DNA of 5,356 nt from Bacillota bacterium (GTDB lineage Bacteria; Bacillota_E; JAJZYS01; JAILZS01), in contig JAKASY010000189.1 of the NCBI GenBank assembly GCA_021817625.1, forward strand, positions 1 through 5,356, in the 5' to 3' direction. Below, piece by piece: positions 1 to 5,356 of this stretch. A program made the translations under genes and the position numbers. Positions within the stretch are counted from its first letter, which is position 1; the number at the start of each line of letters is the position of its first letter. The notes under the pieces were generated by a model. That model did not search any database, was not told the DNA's origin, and was given only the letters and a program-made list of their open reading frames with translations.

Positions 1-2
1 AA

Positions 3-167
3 GCGCCGTCTGACGCGGTTTTCCAGACCGACCGGCGAAAGTCAGGCAAGAATGTACCCGCTGTGATTGTGCCACAGAGCTACCTTACTCACATTTCGAA
101 CTGCCTGGCGTATGTGGGCATACAAAATATCAGCGTGCTGACCTGGACTCTTGTCGACGCCAGTTGA
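3..167 (+). CDS. Possible C-terminal end of an unrecognised protein entering from the left edge
   Basis: One frame is open from the edge for 54 codons to TGA 165-167. Its translation is protein-like, with alternating hydrophobic stretches (NVPAVIVPQSYLTHI, CLAYVGI, ISVLTWTLVDAS at the end), unlike the Arg/Pro-rich shadows elsewhere. About two thirds of its third codon positions are G or C, visibly lower than in the SNF2 and SWIM genes. I do not recognise the family. With the hairpin downstream and the tRNA-Lys scar to the right, it could be the last gene of an integrated element. It is short and partial, so it may also be chance. Confidence 0.35.
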   Translation, partial: APSDAVFQTDRRKSGKNVPAVIVPQSYLTHISNCLAYVGIQNISVLTWTLVDAS

Positions 168-217
168 CGAACGTGTTTCAGCGGTCGCAGGCCACCATGC
201 TGTCCGAGAACGCCGAA

Positions 218-244
218 CCCCGACCGCGGCGATCGCGGTCGGGG
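218..244. terminator. Strong GC-rich hairpin, terminator-like without a T-run
   Basis: CCCCGACCGCG (218-228) pairs perfectly with CGCGGTCGGGG (234-244) around the five-base loop GCGAT. It lies about 50 bases after the stop of the plus-strand reading frame at the left edge, a fitting place for a transcription end. Neither side is followed by a run of T, so classical intrinsic termination is uncertain. A protein-binding site near the junction is an alternative. Confidence 0.45.
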
Positions 245-274
245 CTCCGGCCTGGGGGGTCCGGGCAGGGTCCG

Positions 275-298
275 ACTTCTAACGGAACTTCTAACGAA
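275..298 (+). repeat. Tandem 12-base repeat, ACTTCTAACGRA x 2
   Basis: ACTTCTAACGGA is followed directly by ACTTCTAACGAA, 11 of 12 bases identical. It is AT-richer than its surroundings and lies between the hairpin at 218-244 and the tRNA-Lys fragment. Short direct repeats near an att core are typical of integrase arm sites; that reading is inference. Confidence 0.55.
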
Positions 299-303
299 AG
301 CCA

Positions 304-391
304 CGCTGTTGGGCGTTGCGGAACGTTATGACCTGGGCTCAACGGGTGTCCGAAACCGCGCCAGACTGGGCTTTCCGCTGCTGGGCGTTGC
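304..391 (+). repeat. Imperfect 16-base direct repeat, CGCTGYTGGGCGTTGC (304-319 and 376-391)
   Basis: The two copies differ at one base (T or C at the sixth position) and their starts are 72 bases apart. The second copy ends about 20 bases before the tRNA-Lys fragment. No function is shown. They could be protein-binding sites next to an attachment site or remains of a duplication. Confidence 0.5.
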
Positions 392-412
392 AGGGTGTCG
401 CTGGCGACCAGC

Positions 413-459
<47 letters not shown>

Positions 460-483
460 ATCAACCTGCTCTTGTCTCCGGGG

Positions 484-864
484 ACCCGCCGCCCTATCGC
501 CTCGACACCGACGGCGTCCCACTGGCGGTTCCCGGGACCATCCGCGGCAGGGCTGTGGCCTCGATGCCGTCCACGCTGCGGCGCACCTCCTGGCGAACGC
601 GTTGCCGGTGGTACTCGCGGCGCGGCGGACCGGCGCGATGTAGGTTGCGCCTCCCAGGTGCGGGAGGGCGGCCGGGAGATGGCTTTCTACGACCTTACGC
701 CCGGCGGCCTGGGGATCGTGCGCGGCGGGTTCTCGGCCTACGCCCGGTGGGTCGACGCGGCCCTCAAGCTCGCCGCTTGTCGATGCGACGTTCGACGGCT
801 GCCGCTCATCCCCCATGGCGGGCTCGACGGTCGGCCCCTCCTCGACCGGCTGCGCAGACGCTGA
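484..864 (+). pseudogene. Remnant of a DUF1998-type (MrfA-like) DEAD/DEAH helicase C-terminus, multiply frameshifted
   Basis: Three consecutive pieces in three frames read together as the end of this helicase family. First, PPYRLDTDGVPLAVPG (about 489-536). Second, GLDAVHAAAHLLANALPVVLAARRT (557-631), which ends at TAG 641. Third, DVGCASQVREGGREMAFYDL (from 637), continuing as TPGGLGIVRGGFSAYARWVDAALKLAAC. The order corresponds to the family's aromatic/acidic strand, the HAxxH-like helix, and the YDxxPGGxGI core. The usual closing CxC..GCPxC cysteine cluster appears only partly, as CRC followed by GC in a neighbouring frame, so a further indel pair lies near 783-805. The last frame stops at TGA 862-864. 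The ATPase core is absent: upstream lies a tRNA fragment. Intact relatives are 3'-5' DNA helicases of the MrfA/Hrq1 repair group. The YD..PGG form differs from the DrmB version of DUF1998. Recognition is by pattern and memory, so moderately sure. Confidence 0.6.
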
Positions 865-1096
865 ACGCCCTCTTCTCGTCCTCGCCTTCCGGCAGCCTTC
901 GTGCGTTCTACGTGACGGGCCTCGCCGAACGGCCCTGGTCGTCCGACAGCCTGGGCTTTTGGACATGACCGACGACCACGTCCCCGGCGGCCAGGCGGCC
1001 ATCAGCGCCGCGCCCGATGCGGCCCATCGCCATGGGCGGCCCTCCGCCGCTGCCAGGCGGCGTTGTAGCGCGCCGTGCCGCGCTCACAGCCCGCGG
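865..1096. other. Gap between the NfeD-like gene and the helicase remnant
   Basis: No credible coding signal on either strand. Just downstream of the NfeD-like stop there is a small inverted repeat GCCCAT/ATGGGC with a four-base loop (1022-1037), but no T-run follows on the minus strand, so it is at best a weak terminator candidate. Two genes converge here (the remnant on plus, the NfeD-like gene on minus). Confidence 0.35.
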
Positions 1097-1543
1097 TCAA
1101 CGCGGGTCTCCGGGACCGGGACGCTCCACGACCAGGCGGACGCCGGCCCGGTACGCCACCACAACACGCGTCCCCGGCTCGAACACCGAGCCCGGTGGAA
1201 AGGCGCGCGCGCTCCAGAACTCGCCGCGGCCCACCTCGACGACGCCGGCGCCATCCGTCACGCGTTCGCGCACGACGGCCTCGCGTTGCGCGATGTCCGG
1301 GAACGCGATTGTCGGCCTAGGCACCACCCGCATCAGACGCTGGAGAAGACGCGGCCGTACGGCTGCGAGCAAGATCCAGGAGAGAAGGCCGAACACGAGG
1401 ATCTGGCCGGGTACGCTGGGCCAGAAGCCCGCCAGCACAGCGACCAGCAGGGCCGCGGCCGCCACGTGGACCGCGTGGAAGGAGTTATCGTGCAGCTCCA
1501 CGAGGAGCGCGAGGCAGGCAGCGGCTGCCCACAGCCACGTCAT
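1097..1543 (-). CDS. NfeD-like membrane protein (short form: membrane helices plus OB-fold C-domain)
   Basis: 148 residues. The start ATG (1541-1543) was chosen because GAGGGGGGG lies seven bases upstream and a membrane helix begins at once; the frame continues upstream without family-like sequence. Two or three hydrophobic segments are seen at about residues 2-16, 24-40 and 47-62, with the family-like acidic ELHDN turn after the first and a basic RPRLLQRLMR stretch after the last. Residues about 88-140 match the NfeD C-terminal OB-like domain: a VTDGAGVVEVGRGEFWSARAF block, then PGTRVVVAYRAGVRLVVE. Short NfeD proteins sit in the inner membrane and usually work beside an SPFH/stomatin-like protein in membrane quality control or microdomain organisation. 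No SPFH gene is visible on either side here, which is unusual. It is probably transcribed alone. The family call is fairly sure, as the OB block is distinctive; the role is inferred from the family only. Confidence 0.78.
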   Translation of the reverse strand: MTWLWAAAACLALLVELHDNSFHAVHVAAAALLVAVLAGFWPSVPGQILVFGLLSWILLAAVRPRLLQRLMRVVPRPTIAFPDIAQREAVVRERVTDGAGVVEVGRGEFWSARAFPPGSVFEPGTRVVVAYRAGVRLVVERPGPGDPR

Positions 1544-2129
1544 CGTCCCACCCCCCCTCGGACGGTCCGCAGCCGTCCGATTCCAGCTCGACGCGGGATC
1601 CCAAGCGCCGCCAGCGTCCAAGCCCGTTCCACGTGACAGATGTGCTTCGCCCGTTGCACCGACCAACGGAGTGTCGCCTGTCGCCTGCCCGCCATCATTC
1701 TCTCGCAACTTGTCGTTGAGGCACATGTCCTATCGTGTCTCGGCGTTATCTGGCCAGGCGCCCGCAAGCTGGTGGATCCGCCCTTGGGCTCACCAGGAGG
1801 ACCGCCGCCGCAGGCACAGCGGCTTCCACGAGGCTGTTCCTGAGCTTGGACCACCCGGCCCACGTGGAAGGTGGTCGGCACTCGCCGGCGCCTGTACTCG
1901 TGTCGAGCAGGCATGGCGCCCTCACGATCGCCGCCCGCACAAGATCATGACGTGACTCGACCGCTCCCGTCCCTTGTCCAAGGACACGCCGGCGACGTGG
2001 TTGGCGCCAGCTCGAACCACTCGAGGCGGCCGTGCGGATCACGAGGGGCACTCGGGGGAGAGGGACGAGGAGCCGGCGCCGCCCCGCACGATCACCGCAC
2101 CCGGCACGCTGCACGCTGCGCTATCGAGA
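1544..2129. other. Stretch of about 590 bases without a recognisable gene
   Basis: Open frames exist on both strands, but their translations are rich in Arg, Pro, Ala and Gly, lack known motifs, and overlap each other, as expected of shadows in GC-rich DNA. No T-run terminator is seen after the ATPase stop. Small inverted repeats are present, for example GTGGTT/AACCAC at about 1997-2020 and CCTTG/CAAGG near 1975-1986, neither convincing as an operator. The part next to 1543 must carry the leader, and perhaps the promoter, of the NfeD-like gene, but I cannot place clear -35/-10 boxes. It may hold decayed genes. Confidence 0.4.
1558..1580 (-). promoter_or_regulatory. Leader hairpin immediately before the NfeD-like gene's ribosome-binding site
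   Basis: The minus strand reads TCGGACGG, seven loop bases, then CCGTCCGA: a perfect 8-bp stem (1573-1580 with 1558-1565). The last two bases of the 3' arm are the first bases of the purine-rich site GAGGGGGGG (1551-1559), which lies seven bases before the ATG. A folded stem would sit against the ribosome landing site, so an effect on translation is possible. It could also be chance in GC-rich DNA. Confidence 0.4.
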
Positions 2130-3282
2130 CTAAGGTTGCCGTCCCTCGGCGCCCATCAGCCAGGCGCCGAACATGGGCTCCACGAGCCGGTAGCTGCCGC
2201 GTCCCACCCGCTCGATCAGGGCGGCGTCGAGCAGGTGACGAACCGCGCGGCTCCTTGCCGTGTGGGACACGGATGCCGTCGCGGGCGTCCCATCGGCAGC
2301 CACGGCGAGGAGCACCTGGTCGGCGTAGCGCGCCTGCCGCGCGCCGGCCCACTCGGCTTCGTACACGGGCGTCAGGCGCGCCAGTGACCTGCCGAAGCCG
2401 ACGACCACATGCTCGGCAGTGATCGCTTGCGCGTCGCCGCGCGCCATCCACGCCTCCGAGATCACCTCCATCACTGACCAGGGGTGACCGCCGGTGCGCT
2501 CCAGGAGCACCGTAACAGCGGCATCGCTGACGGTTACGCCGTATAGAGCGGCCTTGCGTGCCAGGTACGCTCGCCAGGCCTCGGCCGGAATGGTGGGCAG
2601 TTCGGCGGGCACCGCGAACCGGTAGAAGGCCGCCGCACTCGTGGTGAACAGGGCCCACATGAGCGACGGGCGGCTACCCAGGAACAGATAGCTGACATGC
2701 GGCTGGCGCTGAAACTGTGCACGCAGCCGCTTCATGAGATCGGTGCCGCCAAGCCGCTCTACCTCCTGAAACTCGTCCAGGAGGACGACCACCCGCCTGC
2801 CGTCGCGCGCGCCGAGGCGCTCCGTCGCCTCAGCGGCAACGTCAAGCACGTCCTCAGCCGACAGCTCCCGGGGCGGAGAGGGCCAGCGTCAGCTCGAGGT
2901 CGGCAATCCTGGCGCCGAGACGCCCATCTGCCAGCGCCTGGCGCAGGCGGGACGCGGACCGCACGGCACGCTGCCAAGGCCCGGTGCGGTTCGTCGGCAC
3001 GGACGCCATGAGCTGTACCGCGAAGCCCTCGACGGACGTCACGTGAAACAGGTCGACGGTGGCAACGTACGCCCCCTGGTCCCTGAGCCGCCGGATCGTC
3101 TCAAGCGCGACCCCCGACTTGCCGGTCCGACGCGGTCCGGACAGGAGAAAGCTCTGTCCGGCCATCAGCCTCGCGGTGAGCTCCGCCAGGAGGTCTTCGC
3201 GGCCGACGAGGTCATCCGGCCCCGCAGGCACGCCCAGCGGGAACGGTGGGGCGATCACGCGCTCCGAGGCCAGTAGGCTCAC
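2130..3282 (-). pseudogene. ATPase_2-type (archaeal-ATPase family) P-loop ATPase, split by a one-base frameshift
   Basis: Two adjacent frames together make one ATPase. The first (3282 to 2854, 142 codons) holds DDLVGRE.LL and Walker A GPRRTGKS (residues 49-56, 3115-3138). It ends in GAVG-stop. The second continues the protein with ELSAEDVLDVAAEA and Walker B VVVLLDEF (2769-2792). Next come the sensor-like LFLGSRPSLM, the family block FYRFAVPAELP, and RTGGHPWSVMEV. A C-terminal winged-helix-like stretch (VSHTARSRAVRHLLDAALIERVGRGSYRL) ends at TAG 2130. Removing one base from the CCCGGGG run at 2867-2873 joins them into about 383 residues, a normal length for the family. Such ATPases are often signalling or stress NTPases, or are linked to mobile DNA; the substrate here is unknown. 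The start GTG at 3280-3282 follows an in-frame TAG six bases upstream of the AAG before it, but it has no spaced Shine-Dalgarno; GTG at 3256-3258 is an alternative. The gene starts 48 bases after the SWIM stop, so it may share that transcript. It may be a true pseudogene or a sequencing error. Confidence 0.85.
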
Positions 3283-3330
3283 CTTCTGTACCTATTTGGT
3301 TCAACACGGCACAAAGGCAGGGCGGCCGCC
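3283..3330 (-). promoter_or_regulatory. Short SWIM-ATPase spacer with a possible leaderless-type -10 element
   Basis: This 48-base gap is AT-richer at its 3' end (minus strand TTGAACCAAATAGGTACAG). TAGGTA ends six bases before the proposed GTG start, the distance expected of a -10 box for a leaderless message. That would explain the missing ribosome-binding site. No good -35 box is seen at 16-18 bases, and readthrough from the SWIM gene is equally possible. No terminator hairpin with a T-run is visible. Weak call. Confidence 0.2.
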
Positions 3331-4233
3331 TCAGCTCTCGTCGCTGCCCTCATCGCCGGCGAGCCACCCGCCGGCCGCCTCCGCTGCGCGGCCCAGGACT
3401 CGGGCAGCAAACGCCGCGATGGCCTCCTCCCCGCGCCAGAACGGCACCTCGCCCAGGCCGCGCACGAGCGGCGCGTCCGCGAGCGCCGGCACCGCCCGCA
3501 AGGCGGGCATCGGCGCCGCAGAGCCCCAGAAGGCAGCGGGGTCCGCCGGCAGCGGCTCCGCGATGGCCGGCGCCGAACCGCCGCCTCCGGACGCCGCCGT
3601 CGCAGGCTCCTCCTCTTCCACGCCGCCGGCCGCCTCGACGCAGGCGGCCAGGAACGCGTCCCGCTCGATCCCCCGCAGGGTCAGGAGCATGAGCGGATCG
3701 CGATCGAGCTCCTCGGCCACGAGGTAGTAGACGGCCGCGACGTGCTTGCACGGGTTGGCCCAGTCGGGGCAGCTGCAGGTCGTCTCAAGATCCCGCTTGC
3801 TCGCGGGAAAGAGCGGCGCTCCCGTGGCCGCGAACGCCGCCGCGGCCTCCGGCGTGAAGGTGCCGGAAAGAAGGGCCGAGAGCGCCGCGGACTCCGCCGC
3901 GAGCGCTTCGGCTGCCCGCCGCCAGGCCGCGTCGGGTATGGCCGCAAACCGAATGGCGATGCTGTAGGGCCGGACGCGGCTGCCTTGTACCCTGGAGTCC
4001 ACCCGGCCGGACGCGATGTCGACGTTGAGCACCTGGCCCCGGCGCGCGTACGACCGGCCGCGCTGCAGACGCGACGGCCCGTCGTACGGGTCGAGGGCCG
4101 CGAGGGCGGCGAGGAACTCGTGGCCCCACCAGTTCTTGGCGAAGGCGCCCCGGCCGCTCTTCGCCCGCACGCCGCCCGTCACGGCGATGGGGCGCGAGGG
4201 CTCGGGCCAGTCCTGCCAATGGCCGCGTCTCAC
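3331..4233 (-). CDS. SWIM zinc-finger protein, partner of the SNF2 ATPase
   Basis: Complete 300-residue protein. The start is GTG at 4231-4233, chosen because it overlaps the SNF2 stop as GTGA, has GGAGGAGG ten bases upstream, and is where family-like sequence begins. The N-terminal part shows family-typical blocks: KNWWGHEFLAAL (33-44), RLQRGRSYARRGQVLNV (55-71) and VQGSRVRPYSI (82-92). The SWIM motif is CSCPDWANPCKH, pattern CxCx6CxH, with C153, C155, C162 and H164 (3742-3777) as the expected zinc ligands, followed by VAAVYYLVAEELDRDPL and the LRG segment. Residues 205-220 form an acidic, Gly-rich linker. The last 80 residues keep the FWG and PFWRGEE blocks seen in long family members. SWIM domains bind nucleic acid or partner proteins. 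Cotranslation with SNF2 matches the ywqA/ywqB type pairing, so a joint complex is a fair inference. The frame stays open far upstream inside the SNF2 gene, but that stretch is antisense-like Arg/Pro/Gly-rich noise. Confidence 0.94.
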   Translation of the reverse strand: MRRGHWQDWPEPSRPIAVTGGVRAKSGRGAFAKNWWGHEFLAALAALDPYDGPSRLQRGRSYARRGQVLNVDIASGRVDSRVQGSRVRPYSIAIRFAAIPDAAWRRAAEALAAESAALSALLSGTFTPEAAAAFAATGAPLFPASKRDLETTCSCPDWANPCKHVAAVYYLVAEELDRDPLMLLTLRGIERDAFLAACVEAAGGVEEEEPATAASGGGGSAPAIAEPLPADPAAFWGSAAPMPALRAVPALADAPLVRGLGEVPFWRGEEAIAAFAARVLGRAAEAAGGWLAGDEGSDES

Positions 4234-5356
4234 CCCTCGATCGCCTCCTCCCGGTCGAGGCGTAGGACGTCGAGCAGCGTGCCCGTGTCCAGCTGGGCAA
4301 GCCAGCCCTCGCCGCTGCCGACGACCTCCTCGGCCACGGCCCGCTTCTCCTCGAGGAGCGCGTCGATGCGATCCTCGAGCGTGCCCGCGCACAGGAACTT
4401 GTGCACCTCCACCGTCCGCCGCTGGCCGATGCGGTAGGCGCGGTCGGTGGCCTGATTTTCCACCGCCGGGTTCCACCAGCGGTCGTAGTGGAAGACGTGG
4501 CTTGCGGCCGTGAGATTCAGGCCCGTGCCTCCGGCGCCCAGCGTCAGCACCATGACGGGCGGGCCGCCGTCGCCCTGGAAGCGGGCAACCACGCGGTCGC
4601 GCTCCCCGGGAGGCGTATCCCCGGTGAGGACGAGCGCCTCCCGGCCCAGCGCCGCTTCGAGGCGCCGCCTGAGCAGGTCGGCCATCTCGGCGAACTGGCT
4701 GAACACCAGCGCCCGCTCGCCGCTCTCGACCACCTCCGCGAGCATGGCCTCGAGCCGGGCGAGCTTGCCGGAGCGACCCTCCAGCCTCGAGCCATCCCCC
4801 AGGAAGAGTGTGGGGTGGTCGCACACCTGCTTGAGTCGCAGGAGCGTCGACAGCACGAGGCCCTGGCGCTGGATGCCCGGCTCGGCGCCCGTGAGCGCGT
4901 CCGCCATGCGGTCGAGGACGGCCTGGTAGAGGGAGGCCTGCTCCGGCGTCAGCGTGCAGACCACCTTCATCTCGAGCTTGTCCGGCAGGTCGGCGATGAT
5001 GCTCTTGTCCGACTTGAGGCGGCGCAGGAGGAGCGGTCCCGTGCGGCGTCTCAGCCGCCGTGCCGCCGGCCCTTGCGGGTCCGCCTGGATCGGCAGGACG
5101 TACTCCTCGCGAAACGCCCGCTCCGGGCCGAGGCCGCCCGGCTGGAGAAACTCCATGATCGACCACAGGTCGCCCACGTGGTTCTGCACCGGCGTGCCAG
5201 TGAGGGCGACGCGCCGCTCGCTCCGGAGCGAGCGTGCCGCCCGGGAGGCGTGCGTGGCGTGGTTCTTCACCGCCTGCGCCTCGTCCAGGATGACGGCCGC
5301 CCACTCGGCCTGGGCCAGGACCTCACGGTCGCGCGCCAGGACGCCATAGCTCGTCA
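4230..5356 (-). CDS. SNF2-family DNA-dependent ATPase/helicase, C-terminal part (5' end outside window)
   Basis: The reading frame is open to the right edge, so the start, the Q motif, Walker A and motif Ia lie outside; 374 codons are visible. In order, the sequence shows a TSYGVL segment at the very edge (motif Ib region), the Walker B box DEAQAVKN (about 5261-5284), motif III LTGTPVQN (about 5181-5204), the linker with LLLRRLKSDK, LRLKQVCDHP, motif IV ALVFSQF, and motifs V and VI GAGGTGLNL and QATDRAYRIGQ (4422-4454). The WWNPAVE segment is also present. These are the standard marks of the SNF2/RapA group: an ATP-driven translocase on double-stranded DNA that remodels protein-DNA complexes and does not usually unwind strands. 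The C-terminal tail after motif VI is about 60 residues, as in the short bacterial members paired with SWIM proteins. The stop TGA (4230-4232) overlaps the next gene's GTG, so the two are probably translated together. No frame damage is visible. Family assignment is very sure; the biological role (repair or otherwise) is not shown by the sequence. Confidence 0.95.
   Translation of the reverse strand, partial: TSYGVLARDREVLAQAEWAAVILDEAQAVKNHATHASRAARSLRSERRVALTGTPVQNHVGDLWSIMEFLQPGGLGPERAFREEYVLPIQADPQGPAARRLRRRTGPLLLRRLKSDKSIIADLPDKLEMKVVCTLTPEQASLYQAVLDRMADALTGAEPGIQRQGLVLSTLLRLKQVCDHPTLFLGDGSRLEGRSGKLARLEAMLAEVVESGERALVFSQFAEMADLLRRRLEAALGREALVLTGDTPPGERDRVVARFQGDGGPPVMVLTLGAGGTGLNLTAASHVFHYDRWWNPAVENQATDRAYRIGQRRTVEVHKFLCAGTLEDRIDALLEEKRAVAEEVVGSGEGWLAQLDTGTLLDVLRLDREEAIEG
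4244..4251 (-). promoter_or_regulatory. Ribosome-binding site deciding the SWIM gene start
   Basis: GGAGGAGG on the minus strand lies inside the last codons of the SNF2 gene, ten bases before the GTG that overlaps the SNF2 stop. It supports reinitiation or coupled translation from one mRNA and argues against any start further upstream in the same open frame. Confidence 0.7.

Noticed and set aside
1017..1955. Long plus-strand frame of about 312 codons
   Set aside because: It runs antisense to the NfeD-like gene, whose membrane helices and OB block are clear; its translation lacks any domain-like pattern.
1540..2114. Minus-strand frames between the ATPase and the NfeD-like gene as small genes
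   Set aside because: They overlap each other, have Arg/Gly-rich content and no recognisable motif or spaced ribosome-binding site.
2860..2880. Programmed ribosomal frameshifting in the ATPase gene
   Set aside because: No known slippery site, stimulatory hairpin or internal Shine-Dalgarno was seen; an indel in a C/G run explains it more simply.
3331..5304. A single 657-codon minus-strand frame covering both the SWIM gene and much of the SNF2 region
   Set aside because: Upstream of 4233 its translation is Arg/Pro/Gly-rich noise in the alternate frame of a well-marked SNF2 gene; the GTGA overlap and GGAGGAGG set the real start.
484..5356. A DISARM-like defence locus (DUF1998 protein plus SNF2 helicase)
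   Set aside because: The DUF1998 remnant has the YD..PGG form of MrfA-like helicases, not that of DrmB, it is broken and on the other strand. The SNF2 gene is the short SWIM-paired type, and no methylase or PLD gene is seen.

Overview
The window is GC-rich bacterial DNA, with G or C at most third codon positions of the genes on the right and short gene spacing there. Nothing in it fixes the phylum; the protein families are widespread in high-GC bacteria. All convincing genes lie on the minus strand and are transcribed from right to left.

Right part (about 3283-5356). The C-terminal part of a SNF2-family DNA-dependent ATPase enters from the right edge. Its stop overlaps, as GTGA, the GTG start of a complete 300-residue SWIM zinc-finger protein. 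This is the conserved bacterial SNF2/SWIM pair (the ywqA/ywqB arrangement of Bacillus). The SNF2 protein is expected to supply a DNA-translocating motor and the SWIM protein a nucleic-acid or partner-binding zinc module.

Middle (2130-3282). After 48 bases comes a P-loop ATPase of the archaeal-type ATPase_2 family with a C-terminal winged-helix-like region. It is split by a one-base shift at a CCCGGGG run, so it is either a recent pseudogene or contains a sequence error. About 590 bases without a recognisable gene follow. Then comes a short NfeD-like membrane protein (1097-1543) whose ribosome-binding site sits directly behind a hairpin.

Left part (1-1096). This is a scar-like region. It holds, from the left: the end of an unrecognised plus-strand reading frame with lower GC3; a perfect 11-bp hairpin; a 12-base tandem duplication; a 16-base imperfect direct repeat; the 3' half of a tRNA-Lys(CTT) without its 5' half; and a plus-strand remnant of the C-terminus of a DUF1998-type (MrfA-like) helicase scattered over three frames. 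The tRNA half suggests the far attachment site of an element integrated in a tRNA-Lys gene. The element would lie to the left and the older chromosome to the right. That reading is inference.

No CRISPR array, complete mobile element, rRNA or intact tRNA is visible. The best candidates for something less ordinary are the SNF2-SWIM-ATPase gene row and the tRNA-derived junction. I do not see a convincing new system.
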